Counted from the first letter of the stretch, positions 34,658-43,332 are shown. The stretch: DNA of 64,000 nucleotides from Berkiella_A sp963976875 (GCA_963976875.1 CAXBML010000010.1:38008-102007); one strand, 5' to 3'. Program-made: numbers and translations. Notes: a model not told the origin generated them from the letters alone.

Positions 34658-34682
34658 AAACAGGCGCAAAAGGCGCCTGTTT
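34658..34682. terminator. Strong hairpin between convergent genes
   Basis: AAACAGGCGC pairs with GCGCCTGTTT around a 5-base A-rich loop. The stem's own T-end gives a partial T-tract on both strands, so it could end both the beta-barrel gene and the small membrane-protein gene. Confidence 0.6.
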
Positions 34683-34698
34683 CAATGCCAGTATAAAA

Positions 34699-34941
34699 TT
34701 AAGCCAAGCTCACCGCATCTGGCTTCTTTCGGCTCCATGCCCAAATACCCCAAACACACATTGCAAAATACACCGTAAATAAAAATGCCTGAGCATAAGC
34801 GCCAATACTAATATTGAAGGCAACCCAACCAATATTAGCAAATGCCCACATCCACTGCCCGATTACATTTTTTTTGATGATAAAAATATTACCCGATAAG
34901 GAAATAGCCACTAATCCCCAAGTTACAATATCCCAATTCAT
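34699..34941 (-). CDS. Small PnuC-like membrane protein
   Basis: 80 residues forming three membrane helices with the sequence WMWAFANIGWVAFNISIG, which resembles the repeat of PnuC-type (nicotinamide mononucleotide) transporters. PnuC proper has about 7 helices and 220-240 residues, so this is a single-repeat version that would need to dimerise, as SemiSWEET proteins do. Transport activity is a guess. It starts at the ATG at 34939-34941. Confidence 0.65.
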   Translation of the reverse strand: MNWDIVTWGLVAISLSGNIFIIKKNVIGQWMWAFANIGWVAFNISIGAYAQAFLFTVYFAMCVWGIWAWSRKKPDAVSLA

Positions 34942-34978
34942 ATGATGCCTTTATATTTTAAGTCTGCAGTTTTTAAAC

Positions 34979-35010
34979 AAAAAAAAGCCAGGACGAACCT
35001 GGCAATTTTT
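34979..35010 (-). terminator. Terminator of the ribosomal superoperon after rplQ
   Basis: On the minus strand GCCAGG and CCTGGC (34987-35003) close a 5-base loop, followed by eight T. It lies 12 bases after the rplQ stop and is also T-rich on the plus strand, so it may work both ways. Confidence 0.85.
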
Positions 35011-35021
35011 ATGAATACACG

Positions 35022-35402
35022 TTATGCATCTTGTTCCCAGCTACGCTCACGATCGACGAGCTCGATAATAGCCATAGGTGCATTATCACCAGCTCTATAA
35101 CCACATTTTAGGATTCTCAGGTAACCACCTGGACGTTCCTTGCTACGCGGGCCAATGACGTTAAATAATTTAGTGACCATATCACGATTTCTAAGACGTC
35201 TGAAAGCAAGTCTACGATTCGAGACAGTGTCTTCTTTTGCTAATGTAATTAAAGGTTCAACAACAGAGCGCAAAGACTTTGCTTTAGGAACAGTTGTTTT
35301 AATTACTTCATGCTCAAGTACAGAAGATGCCATATTTTGAAACATAGCCTTTCTATGTGAGCTATTTCTATTTAATTTTCTACCAGCTTTACGATGACGC
35401 AT
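35022..35402 (-). CDS. rplQ: 50S ribosomal protein L17
   Basis: 126 residues (E. coli 127) starting MRHRKAGRKLNRNSSHR, the universal L17 opening. It binds 23S rRNA near the tunnel exit. Last gene of the alpha operon, 31 bases after rpoA and directly before a strong terminator. Confidence 0.98.
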   Translation of the reverse strand: MRHRKAGRKLNRNSSHRKAMFQNMASSVLEHEVIKTTVPKAKSLRSVVEPLITLAKEDTVSNRRLAFRRLRNRDMVTKLFNVIGPRSKERPGGYLRILKCGYRAGDNAPMAIIELVDRERSWEQDA

Positions 35403-35433
35403 GATTCTACCTAAAATCTATTAGTTATATATA

Positions 35434-36435
35434 TTATAATTCTTTAATTTCAAGTCCAGGTGGCGGCCAATTTTCAAGTCTCATGCCTAAGCTTAGACCC
35501 TTCGTTGCCAACACATCTTTTATTTCAGTCAAAGACTTCTTACCTAGGTTAGGAGTTTTAAGCAACTCCATTTCTGAGCGCTGAATCAAATCACCTATAT
35601 AGAAAATATTTTCTGCTTTAAGGCAATTTGCAGAGCGAACAGTTAATTCTAATTCATCAACAGGTCGCAATAACACTGGGTCAATGCCTGTCTCTCTTTT
35701 ACTTTCTTCTTGCTTTTCTTGGCTCTTTAAGTCAACAAAAACGGATAACTGCTCAGCTAATATTGTAGCGGAACGTCTAATGGCTTCTTCAGGTTCTAGC
35801 GTGCCATCAGTTTCGATGTCGATAACTAATTTGTCTAAGTCAGTACGACCCTCTACACGAGCACTTTCAACATTATAGGAAACACGGCGAACAGGACTAA
35901 AGGATGCTTCAACTTGAAGGTGGCCAATTGTTACGCCTTCTGCTTGCTCAGCAGTCTTACGCGCAATAATAGGCTCATAGCCTCGGCCACGAGCAACCGT
36001 AATCACCATGTCAAAAGCCTTGTCACCAGTGATGGTCGCAATGTGATGCTCTGGATTAACGACTTCTATTTCATGATCTAGCTGAATATCAGCCGCGGTG
36101 ACTTCACCAGCACCAGATTTATGCAGCCTTAATTCAACTTCCCCTCGGTCATCGCTGCTCATTCTGAACGCAACACCCTTTAGGTTAAGTAAAATTTCAA
36201 CAACATCCTCTTGCACACCTTCCATAGAGGAGTATTCATGCAAAACGCCATCAATCTGCGCCTTTACAACTGAACACCCAGGCATACTAGACAATAGAAT
36301 TCGACGCAAAGCATTACCTAGAGTATGACCAAAACCTCTTTCAAGCGGTTCTAAAGTCACTTTTGCTTCACATACGTTAGATTGATTAACTAATATGTTT
36401 CTAGGTTTAAGAAATTCTGTCACAGCACGTTGCAT
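35434..36435 (-). CDS. rpoA: RNA polymerase alpha subunit
   Basis: 333 residues from the ATG at 36433-36435, which has GGAGG eight bases ahead (a TTG further up would add five residues). The N-terminal domain includes GFGHTLGNALRRILLSSMPG, the dimerisation and assembly segment. The C-terminal domain has the helix-hairpin-helix NLGKKSLTEIKDVLATKGLS that contacts UP elements and activators. Sits between rpsD and rplQ as in other Gammaproteobacteria. Confidence 0.98.
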   Translation of the reverse strand: MQRAVTEFLKPRNILVNQSNVCEAKVTLEPLERGFGHTLGNALRRILLSSMPGCSVVKAQIDGVLHEYSSMEGVQEDVVEILLNLKGVAFRMSSDDRGEVELRLHKSGAGEVTAADIQLDHEIEVVNPEHHIATITGDKAFDMVITVARGRGYEPIIARKTAEQAEGVTIGHLQVEASFSPVRRVSYNVESARVEGRTDLDKLVIDIETDGTLEPEEAIRRSATILAEQLSVFVDLKSQEKQEESKRETGIDPVLLRPVDELELTVRSANCLKAENIFYIGDLIQRSEMELLKTPNLGKKSLTEIKDVLATKGLSLGMRLENWPPPGLEIKEL

Positions 36436-36455
36436 GCAACATTCCTCCAATCAGG

Positions 36456-37070
36456 TTACTTAGAGTAGAGCTCTACAACTAGTAATTCGTTAATATCTGA
36501 TGGCAATTCATCGCGATCGGGCATACGTTTGTATTCACCGGCAAACTTTTTAGTCTCGACTAAAACCCAGTCAACCCAGCCTTTAGACTCAGCTTGGTTT
36601 AAAGAATCTAAAATTCTAACTTGCTCGCGTGAACGCTCACGTATACTAACCTGGTCACCAGGTTTTACTTCATAAGATGCGATGTTAACACATATGCCAT
36701 TAACTAAGACAGCTTTATGAGATACCAGCTGACGAGCTTCCTTTCTTGTAGAAGCAAACCCCATCCGGAAAACTACATTATCTAACCTAGATTCTAGCAA
36801 CTGAAGTAAAATAACGCCTGTTGGCCCTTTTCTACGATCTGCTTCTTTGTACATTTTTCTGAACTGCTTTTCTAACACTAAATATTTATATTTTAATGCC
36901 TGCTTTTCAGCTAGTTGTAAACCATAGTTCGTTTCACGGCGTCTGTTAGAGCCATGCTGTCCTGGTCTTGTTTGATGATTGCACTTAGTCTGCAAATCAC
37001 GATTTTTATGCTCTAAGTCTTTTTGATAACGTCTTGATAACGCACAAGTTGGACCCAAATACCTTGCCAT
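36456..37070 (-). CDS. rpsD: 30S ribosomal protein S4
   Basis: 204 residues (E. coli 206). An N-terminal MARYLGPTCALSRR and the S4 RNA-binding domain (LESRLDNVVFRMGFA, then SHKAVLVNGICVNI) are clear. It initiates 30S assembly and in relatives represses the alpha operon by binding its leader. No four-cysteine zinc motif is present. Confidence 0.98.
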   Translation of the reverse strand: MARYLGPTCALSRRYQKDLEHKNRDLQTKCNHQTRPGQHGSNRRRETNYGLQLAEKQALKYKYLVLEKQFRKMYKEADRRKGPTGVILLQLLESRLDNVVFRMGFASTRKEARQLVSHKAVLVNGICVNIASYEVKPGDQVSIRERSREQVRILDSLNQAESKGWVDWVLVETKKFAGEYKRMPDRDELPSDINELLVVELYSK

Positions 37071-37100
37071 ATTAATTCGCCTATTAGCTAATGAACTTTA

Positions 37101-37598
37101 TTAAACTCTACGTTGTTTTGGTGCTCTGCATCCATTAAATGGTATGCCAGTAACATCATAGATTGCAGTAATGGAGACATAATCTCTTACCGCTCTCACA
37201 GAAGCATCTCTACCTGGGCCAGGGCCACAGACACGAACTTCCGCAGATTCTGCACCATAAACATCTTTTGCTTTTTGAACAGCTTTTGCTGTTGCAACCT
37301 GACCAGCAAAAGGCGTGCTTTTACGAGAGCCTCTAAAACCACTGCCACCAGCAGTTGCCCAAGCCAACGTATTACCTTTAACGTCTGTTACAGTGATAAT
37401 TGTATTATTGAATGATGCATAAATATGAACGATGACATCAGAAACTAAGCGTTTAATTCTGCGCTTACCTTTTCCTTTAGAGCCACTGCCAGATTTATCG
37501 GAAGAATCTTCTCCTTCCCCACCTTCAGCGTCCCCTGATGTGGCGCCTGTTATATCATCAATTTTCAGTTCTTCGTTGACTTGAGTGCTTTCAACCAT
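37101..37598 (-). CDS. rpsK: 30S ribosomal protein S11 with an acidic N-terminal extension
   Basis: 165 residues, about 36 more than usual. The core from KRRIKRLVSDVIVHIYASF to the C-terminus (GCRAPKQRRV) is normal, including ATAGGSGFRGSRKSTPFA. The extra N-terminus is rich in Glu, Asp, Ser and Gly (DAEGGEGEDSSDKSGSGSK). No in-frame ATG or GTG lies between the first Met, which has GGAA at a good distance, and the core, so the extension is probably translated. S11 shapes the platform and the Shine-Dalgarno cleft. Confidence 0.95.
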   Translation of the reverse strand: MVESTQVNEELKIDDITGATSGDAEGGEGEDSSDKSGSGSKGKGKRRIKRLVSDVIVHIYASFNNTIITVTDVKGNTLAWATAGGSGFRGSRKSTPFAGQVATAKAVQKAKDVYGAESAEVRVCGPGPGRDASVRAVRDYVSITAIYDVTGIPFNGCRAPKQRRV

Positions 37599-37621
37599 GT
37601 TCTATTCCAAAATTTAACTAA

Positions 37622-37987
37622 CTATTTTCTAACGACGCCTTTATTCTTACCCTTACGAGTACGAGCATTTGTGCGAGTACGTTGACCTCTAACGGGCAGT
37701 CTTCTTTTGTGCATCTTGCCTCGGTAGCAACCGATATCGCCCAAACGTTTGACTCGCATCGCTAATTCTCTTCTGAGATCACCTTCAACATCATATCGCC
37801 CTACTTCAGTCTGAAGTAAACGAACAATCTCGTCAGTTAAATCTTGCACTTTTTCAGTGCCTTCCAAACCTGCTGTTTTACAGATTTTAATTGCACGGGT
37901 ATTACCAATGCCATAAATACTTTGCAGTGCGACTCGTATGTGTTTACGAGGTTCTAGTGGCACGTTTTGAATTCGAACCGCGGCCAT
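37622..37987 (-). CDS. rpsM: 30S ribosomal protein S13
   Basis: 121 residues (E. coli 118). It has the helix-two-turn-helix start (IRVALQSIYGIGNTRA) and the basic C-terminal tail RTKTNART-like (GQRTRTNARTRKGKN) that reaches the P-site tRNA. First gene of the alpha operon. Confidence 0.98.
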   Translation of the reverse strand: MAAVRIQNVPLEPRKHIRVALQSIYGIGNTRAIKICKTAGLEGTEKVQDLTDEIVRLLQTEVGRYDVEGDLRRELAMRVKRLGDIGCYRGKMHKRRLPVRGQRTRTNARTRKGKNKGVVRK

Positions 37988-38033
37988 AATAAATTGCTCT
38001 CCTAAAAATATTCCCCGTAATCAGGGACAGAAC

Positions 38034-38062
38034 AGACTACCTGAGACTTAGAAAAAAGTCAA
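38034..38062 (-). promoter_or_regulatory. Possible internal promoter of the alpha operon
   Basis: On the minus strand TTGACT (38057-38062) lies 17 bases from TAGTCT (38034-38039), in the 81-base gap between rpmJ and rpsM. The -10 box is weak. The gap is also where an S4-binding leader would lie; I could not fold it convincingly. Confidence 0.3.
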
Positions 38063-38068
38063 AAAACA

Positions 38069-38203
38069 CTACCCTTGACGTTGGTTGTGACGCTTGTCTT
38101 CGCATCTAACGCCTAAAGTAGCACCGCCTTTCTTGTTTTTGTTTTGTCTCTTTGTAAACTTACATTTTTTACATATTTTCTTAACTGATGCACGGACCTT
38201 CAT
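38069..38203 (-). CDS. rpmJ: 50S ribosomal protein L36 with an internal insertion
   Basis: 44 residues, found by translating the gap between secY and rpsM. It starts MKVRASVKKICKKC and ends HNQRQG, as L36 does. The zinc ligands are Cys11, Cys14, Cys34 and His39. Between the second and third cysteine it is about seven residues longer than the usual 37-38-residue protein (KNKKGGATLG region). A second ATG directly upstream (38206) would add one Met. Confidence 0.9.
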   Translation of the reverse strand: MKVRASVKKICKKCKFTKRQNKNKKGGATLGVRCEDKRHNQRQG

Positions 38204-38229
38204 CATTTACACCTTATCTATCTGAACTC

Positions 38230-39558
38230 TTAACCTAATAACCCAAAACCACCTGGTCCACCACCACCTTTGCCTTTTGTGTTTGCCTTTTTCAGCATTG
38301 AGTCATACTGCTGAGACATGAGGTGCGCTTGAACTTGAGAAATGAAGTCCATAACTACCACAACAACAATCAAAAGTGAGGTACCACCGAAATAAAACGG
38401 TACCTGCCAGCGATAATTCAAAATTTCCGGCATTATAGCTACGCCGGTTATGTAAAGTCCACCAACCAAGGTTAGTCGAGTCATTACTTTATCAATATAG
38501 TTTGCAGTTTGCTCTCCGGGTCGAATACCTGGAATGAAAGCACCTGAACGCTTTAAGTTTTCAGCCGTATCTCTAGGATTAAACATCAGCGCTGTATAAA
38601 AGAAGCAGAAAAATAATATACCTGCAGCCAATAACATAAGATATGGCAACTGACCGGGTTGTAAAGCTTGGCTGATTGCTGTGAATATCCCTGAATCACT
38701 TTGCGATCCAAACCACTGGCCTATTGTTGCAGGAAACAGTATTAAACTAGAAGCAAATATTGGCGGTATAACCCCAGCCATATTTACCTTTAACGGTAAA
38801 TGACTTTGTTGCGCAGCATACATCTTACGCCCTTGCTGCCGTTTTGCATAATTAACGGTGATCCTACGCTGTCCTCTCTCGACAAAGACAATAAATCCGC
38901 AAACACCTAGCATCATGATAACCAATAAGACCAGCACGATAGCAGGCATCGTTCCCTGCCTAACGCTTTCAAAAGTATTCCCAATTGTACTTGGCAAACC
39001 GGAAACAATACCCGCAAATATAATAAGCGAAATACCGTTACCAACACCTTTCTCTGTAATACGTTCGCCTAGCCACATCAAAAACATCGTTCCAGTGACA
39101 AGTGATACGGTCGTAACCAAAGTAAACGCGATGCTAATTTCACCGCCACCTGCCAAGACTCTTGACATGCCAAAAGCCTGAAATATGGCTAAAAATAAGG
39201 TTCCGTATCGAGTATATTGGGCAATTTTGCGCTTCCCGGTTTCGCCTTCTTTTTTAAGTTGCTCTAGTTTAGGTGAAACAACCGTTAGCAATTGCATAAT
39301 AATAGATGCAGAGATATAGGGCATAATCCCTAACGCAAAAACGGACATACGCTGCAAAGCACCACCAGAGAAAGCATTTGCTAATCCCATAATGTTGCCT
39401 TGCAGGTTGGAGAACAAGTCTTGTAGTCTTGAGGGGTCGATACCAGGGACAGGTATATGCGCCCCAATTCTAAAAACAACCATCCCCCAAAAAACAAACC
39501 ATAAACGTTGTTTTAACTCAACTAAACCACTATTTGCTTGTTTCCCCATGCCTTTCAT
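38230..39558 (-). CDS. secY: Preprotein translocase channel subunit SecY
   Basis: 442 residues with ten membrane helices. GAHIPVPGIDPSRL in the first periplasmic loop, GISLIIFAGIVSGLP in the plug/lateral gate region, and the cytosolic loops FVERGQRRITVNYAKRQQG and FNPRDTAENLKRSG that bind ribosome and SecA are all present. Ends with a Gly-rich tail (GKGGGGPGGFGLLG). Between rplO and rpmJ in the spc operon. Confidence 0.98.
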   Translation of the reverse strand: MKGMGKQANSGLVELKQRLWFVFWGMVVFRIGAHIPVPGIDPSRLQDLFSNLQGNIMGLANAFSGGALQRMSVFALGIMPYISASIIMQLLTVVSPKLEQLKKEGETGKRKIAQYTRYGTLFLAIFQAFGMSRVLAGGGEISIAFTLVTTVSLVTGTMFLMWLGERITEKGVGNGISLIIFAGIVSGLPSTIGNTFESVRQGTMPAIVLVLLVIMMLGVCGFIVFVERGQRRITVNYAKRQQGRKMYAAQQSHLPLKVNMAGVIPPIFASSLILFPATIGQWFGSQSDSGIFTAISQALQPGQLPYLMLLAAGILFFCFFYTALMFNPRDTAENLKRSGAFIPGIRPGEQTANYIDKVMTRLTLVGGLYITGVAIMPEILNYRWQVPFYFGGTSLLIVVVVVMDFISQVQAHLMSQQYDSMLKKANTKGKGGGGPGGFGLLG

Positions 39559-39561
39559 TAA

Positions 39562-40005
39562 TTAAGCCTTTTCCTCTACCTGGCCGCCAGCTTTGATGAC
39601 AGCTTCCTTTGCGCCTTTAGAAATCTTAATTTCAGCAGAGACTTTAATAGGCTTGTTTATCTCGCCTTTTAGCATCACTTTAACAAATTTAATATGTTTA
39701 TTAATGATGTTAGCGTCACTCAGGCTTTGCAAGGTCACGTCTTCACCAAGAAGAGCGTTAAGTTCGTTCAATCTTACTTCCTGTGTGAATAAAGACTTGC
39801 GTGAGGTAAAGCCAACTTTTGGAAGACGACGTTGCAGCGGCATTTGCCCGCCCTCAAAACCTACTTTGTGGTAACCACCAGAGCGAGATTTTTGACCTTT
39901 GTGCCCTCTACCGCAAGTTTTACCTACACCTGTACCGGTGCCTCGACCAACACGTTTCGGTGCACTTTTTGAACCTTCTGCGGGCTTTAAAGTATTTAAT
40001 TTCAT
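39562..40005 (-). CDS. rplO: 50S ribosomal protein L15
   Basis: 147 residues (E. coli 144). The Gly/Lys-rich N-terminus KRVGRGTGTGVGKTCGRGHK and GFEGGQMPLQRRLPK are typical; it threads into 23S rRNA. Its ATG overlaps the rpmD stop by one base. Confidence 0.97.
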   Translation of the reverse strand: MKLNTLKPAEGSKSAPKRVGRGTGTGVGKTCGRGHKGQKSRSGGYHKVGFEGGQMPLQRRLPKVGFTSRKSLFTQEVRLNELNALLGEDVTLQSLSDANIINKHIKFVKVMLKGEINKPIKVSAEIKISKGAKEAVIKAGGQVEEKA

Positions 40006-40217
40006 TATACTTTTTCCTTCACGGCTTCTTCATTCACGGAAACCATGTAAAAAATTTGATTTATCATGCCACGGTTTTCAGGAGTATCAATTACAGACAC
40101 AGTTTGTCGTATACGTCTCAACCCCAGACCATTTGCACTTGCAATATGATTCTTCTTTCTGCCACTCAAACTTTTGTTTAAAGTAACAGAAATATTTTTA
40201 GGTTTTGCTTTAGCCAT
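40005..40217 (-). CDS. rpmD: 50S ribosomal protein L30
   Basis: 70 residues, some ten longer than E. coli L30. The family core is LNKSLSGRKKNHIASANGLG followed by RRIRQTVSVIDTPENRGMIN. The extra length is at the C-terminus (VNEEAVKEKV). Start overlaps the rpsE stop by 8 bases. Confidence 0.95.
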   Translation of the reverse strand: MAKAKPKNISVTLNKSLSGRKKNHIASANGLGLRRIRQTVSVIDTPENRGMINQIFYMVSVNEEAVKEKV

Positions 40218-40737
40218 TAGCTTGCTCTCCTACTAAATCAGATACAGACATGCCACGTTTAGCAGCAATAGAATCTGGGGAGTGTGAACCTTGCAATCCA
40301 TTGATAGTTGCTCTAACAACATTAATTGGATTGGTTGAGCCATAGCATTTTGCTAGAACATTATGAATACCTGCTACTTCGAAAATAGCACGCATCGCGC
40401 CACCAGCAATGATACCTGTACCATCAGACGCTGGCTTCATCAAAACTTTAGATGCGCCATGTGAGGATATAATGGTGTGGTGCAACGTATCGCCTCTCAT
40501 TGGAATATTAATGAGATTGCGCTTTGCATCTTCCATCGCTTTACGAATAGCTTCAGGCACTTCACGGGCTGTACCCGTACCCATGCCAACACGACCCTGT
40601 CCATTACCAACGACAGTAAGTGCAGAAAAACTAAAAATTCGACCACCTTTCACAACTTTTGCTGTGCGACGCACTTCGATTAATTTTTCTTCGTATTGAC
40701 CTTCAGTGCTTTCTTCAACTGCATTGGGCTTCGCCAT
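40210..40737 (-). CDS. rpsE: 30S ribosomal protein S5
   Basis: 175 residues (E. coli 166). It has the double-stranded RNA-binding N-domain (KVVKGGRIFSFSALTVVG), GNGQGRVGMGTGTAREVPEA, and the C-domain (GTGIIAGGAMRAIFEVAGI). Involved in decoding accuracy and mRNA entry. Confidence 0.98.
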   Translation of the reverse strand: MAKPNAVEESTEGQYEEKLIEVRRTAKVVKGGRIFSFSALTVVGNGQGRVGMGTGTAREVPEAIRKAMEDAKRNLINIPMRGDTLHHTIISSHGASKVLMKPASDGTGIIAGGAMRAIFEVAGIHNVLAKCYGSTNPINVVRATINGLQGSHSPDSIAAKRGMSVSDLVGEQANG

Positions 40738-40747
40738 AATTTATACC

Positions 40748-41116
40748 TTAAACCGTAATACCATTTTCGCGGATTTTTTCAACAAATGCTTTAAGTCGAC
40801 CATGATATTTAAAACCACTTCTATCGGAAGCGAGTTTTTCAACACCAGCTTTCTTAGCATTTTCGGCTAATTTTTGACCAACAATTTCGGCCGCTTCTGT
40901 TTTATTTTTGCCTTTTAGCTTGTCTCTAACGTCTTTGTCTAAACTGCTAGCGCTAGCTAATATTTCCCCACCAACTGGAGAAATCACCTGCCCATAAAAA
41001 TGGTTTGGTGTACGATGCATACTTAGTCTTGCAATTCCGGTCTCTAAACCCAAGCGTTTAATTTTAGCTCTGGTTTTCAGTCCACGACGTAAGCGCCTTG
41101 AGCGTCTGTTCAACAT
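40748..41116 (-). CDS. rplR: 50S ribosomal protein L18
   Basis: 122 residues (E. coli 117). A basic start (MLNRRSRRLRRGLKTRAKIK) and the typical end FDRSGFKYHGR-like segment (SDRSGFKYHGRLKAFVEKIR). It binds 5S rRNA with L5. Confidence 0.97.
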   Translation of the reverse strand: MLNRRSRRLRRGLKTRAKIKRLGLETGIARLSMHRTPNHFYGQVISPVGGEILASASSLDKDVRDKLKGKNKTEAAEIVGQKLAENAKKAGVEKLASDRSGFKYHGRLKAFVEKIRENGITV

Positions 41117-41125
41117 ACTATGCCC

Positions 41126-41686
41126 TTACTTTTTCTTTGTCTCTTTCAATTGAATAGTTTCATCAGCATAACGAATACCCTTCCCTTTATAGGGCTCAGG
41201 TTTTCTTACGCCTTTATGAATACCACGAATATTAGCAGCGACTTGGCCGACAACTTGCTTATCCACACCACGCACAGTTATATCTGTTGCGCTTGGCGCT
41301 TCCAATGTGATGCCTTCTGGTGCAACAAAATTAAGAGGATGAGATAAGCCCAGTGTTAGGTTTAGCTTATCGAACTTCCCTTCTTTACCGGCTTGTGCTC
41401 TATAACCCACACCGACTAATTTTAGCTTTTTTTCAAAGCCTTCAGTAACACCCAGAACGTTATTATTTAATAACGCACGCATTGTACCACCCAAAGCATT
41501 ACCATTATCAGCATCTTCCGCAACAACAACCGTCATCACATTATCTTCAACATTCACAGAAATGCCAGATGCTAATTTTTGGCTTAATTCGCCTTTAGAA
41601 CCTTTAATTTTTACAACTTCAGCTTCAACTTTTACTTCCACATTACTGGGAATAATAATTGGCTTACTTGATACTCTAGTTGACAT
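41126..41686 (-). CDS. rplF: 50S ribosomal protein L6
   Basis: 186 residues (E. coli 177). Two repeated alpha/beta domains; the second ends in VRKPEPYKGKGIRYADE, the diagnostic L6 motif. Located near the sarcin-ricin loop where elongation factors bind. Confidence 0.98.
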   Translation of the reverse strand: MSTRVSSKPIIIPSNVEVKVEAEVVKIKGSKGELSQKLASGISVNVEDNVMTVVVAEDADNGNALGGTMRALLNNNVLGVTEGFEKKLKLVGVGYRAQAGKEGKFDKLNLTLGLSHPLNFVAPEGITLEAPSATDITVRGVDKQVVGQVAANIRGIHKGVRKPEPYKGKGIRYADETIQLKETKKK

Positions 41687-41698
41687 TGAAACGTCTCT

Positions 41699-42088
41699 TT
41701 AAGCAACAAAACATAAAACTTCGCCGCCTTGCCCTAATTTTTGGGCTTCGCGACCTGACATAACACCCTTAGAGGTAGACACAATGGATATTCCCAGTCC
41801 GTCCATCACTTCAGGCAAATCTTCACTTGGTGAATAAACTCGTAAACCCGGCTTACTCACACGCTTAATGGTTTCGATAACAGGCTTGCCGTTAAAATAT
41901 TTCAACTTTATCGCAAGCTGATTACTAGGTTTTTGCTCTTCAACCCTAAAATCTTCGATGTAACCTTCAGTTTTCAAAACATTCGCTATGGATGATTTGA
42001 CTTTAGAAGCTGGCATTAAGACTTGTTCGAAATTAGCACGTTGGGCATTTCGAATTCTGGTCAACATGTCCGCAATCGGATCTGACAT
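41699..42088 (-). CDS. rpsH: 30S ribosomal protein S8
   Basis: 129 residues from the ATG at 42086-42088 (MSDPIADMLTRIRNAQR); an ATG two codons upstream is also possible. The C-terminal signature IVSTSKGVMSGREAQKLG is complete. Binds helix 21 of 16S rRNA and in relatives represses the spc operon at the rplE region. Confidence 0.97.
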   Translation of the reverse strand: MSDPIADMLTRIRNAQRANFEQVLMPASKVKSSIANVLKTEGYIEDFRVEEQKPSNQLAIKLKYFNGKPVIETIKRVSKPGLRVYSPSEDLPEVMDGLGISIVSTSKGVMSGREAQKLGQGGEVLCFVA

Positions 42089-42115
42089 ACTCATAAAATT
42101 AACCTCTTCAAAAAA

Positions 42116-42418
42116 CTACCAACTAGATTTAACAACGCCTGGAAGTTTTCCTTCCATAGCCAAAATTCGAATCATATTACGGCAAATACCAAATTTACGA
42201 TATACGCCATGGGCCCGACCAGTGATTTTACAACGATTTGAAATTCTCACAGCGGCAGAATCACGTGGCATATTTTCAAATTTTTTCAAAATTTGCAGCT
42301 TTGTATCTAAATCCAATTCAGGATCATTTAGCTGTGCACGTAGTTCTTTTCTGGTATTACGGTGTCGTTGCAAGCGAATTCTTTTTGTCTCGCGACGGAT
42401 CATCCGATTACTTGCCAT
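42116..42418 (-). CDS. rpsN: 30S ribosomal protein S14 (zinc-free type)
   Basis: 100 residues (E. coli 101). The core NRCKITGRAHGVYRKFGICR and the end GVVKSSW match the long S14 form without the two CxxC zinc pairs. Located in the 30S head. Confidence 0.97.
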   Translation of the reverse strand: MASNRMIRRETKRIRLQRHRNTRKELRAQLNDPELDLDTKLQILKKFENMPRDSAAVRISNRCKITGRAHGVYRKFGICRNMIRILAMEGKLPGVVKSSW

Positions 42419-42432
42419 AAAAATATGCCCCT

Positions 42433-42990
42433 TTATTTCTTAAGTTCACGAAAAGGTAATTTAAATGCTTTTAATAAAGCATAAGCCTCTTCATCTGTTT
42501 TTGCAGAAGTTGTAATCGTGACGTCTAGACCACGTATGGTATCTACTTTTTCATATTCAATTTCAGAAAAAGAAATTTGCTCACGAATTCCCATACTATA
42601 ATTTCCACGTGAATCGAATGATCTTGGATTGATTCCTCTAAAATCACGAACACGAGGTAAAGCAATAGATACTAATCTATCTAAAAATTGATACATGTTA
42701 TCTCTACGTAGAGTGACTTTTACACCAATTGGCCAGCCATCTCTAATTTTAAATCCAGCAATAGATTTTTTCGTCATTGTAATGACAGACTTTTGGCCCG
42801 CAATTTTAGTTAATTGCTCTTCTGCAAACTTAATGACTTTTTTATCTTCTGCTGCTTTACCAACGCCCATATTCAGGGTGATTTTTTCAATCTTAGGTAC
42901 TTGCATTATATTGTCATATTTAAATTGTTCCATCATTTTAGGAACAACAACTTTATGATAATGTGTCTTTAAACGAGCTAAATCAGACAT
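42433..42990 (-). CDS. rplE: 50S ribosomal protein L5
   Basis: 185 residues from the ATG at 42988-42990 (E. coli 179). PKIEKITLNMGVGKAAEDKK, the L5 signature, and RGDNMYQFLDRL-like RRDNMYQFLDRLVSIALPR are present. It binds 5S rRNA and touches P-site tRNA. Start overlaps rplX by 8 bases. Confidence 0.97.
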   Translation of the reverse strand: MSDLARLKTHYHKVVVPKMMEQFKYDNIMQVPKIEKITLNMGVGKAAEDKKVIKFAEEQLTKIAGQKSVITMTKKSIAGFKIRDGWPIGVKVTLRRDNMYQFLDRLVSIALPRVRDFRGINPRSFDSRGNYSMGIREQISFSEIEYEKVDTIRGLDVTITTSAKTDEEAYALLKAFKLPFRELKK

Positions 42991-43321
42991 CAATCACCTC
43001 ATTAGACGCCTTAAAGAAACGTACTTTACGTCCATCTTCTAGTTGCTTAATACCTACACGACCCGCTTCGTTAGAAGCCGGATCCATCAGCATCACATTA
43101 GAAATGTGAATTGGGCTTTCTTTAGGAATAATACCACCCGGTTTTTGCTGCTGAGGATTAGCTTTAGTATGTTTCTTAACAATATTAATACCTTCAACCA
43201 GGGCATAAACATTCACCCGGTTGTTTTTCTTTTTTGACAGGATGCTTAAGACTTTGCCCATACGGCCTTTGTCTTTTCCTGTCATAACTTTGACGGTATC
43301 GCCTTTTTTAATTTTTTGCAT
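42983..43321 (-). CDS. rplX: 50S ribosomal protein L24
   Basis: 112 residues (E. coli 104). The KOW motif GDTVKVMTGKDKGRMGKVLS opens the protein, followed by EGINIVKKHTKANPQQQKPG. An early 23S rRNA assembly initiator. Confidence 0.97.
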   Translation of the reverse strand: MQKIKKGDTVKVMTGKDKGRMGKVLSILSKKKNNRVNVYALVEGINIVKKHTKANPQQQKPGGIIPKESPIHISNVMLMDPASNEAGRVGIKQLEDGRKVRFFKASNEVIDV

Positions 43322-43332
43322 AATGCTTACTC

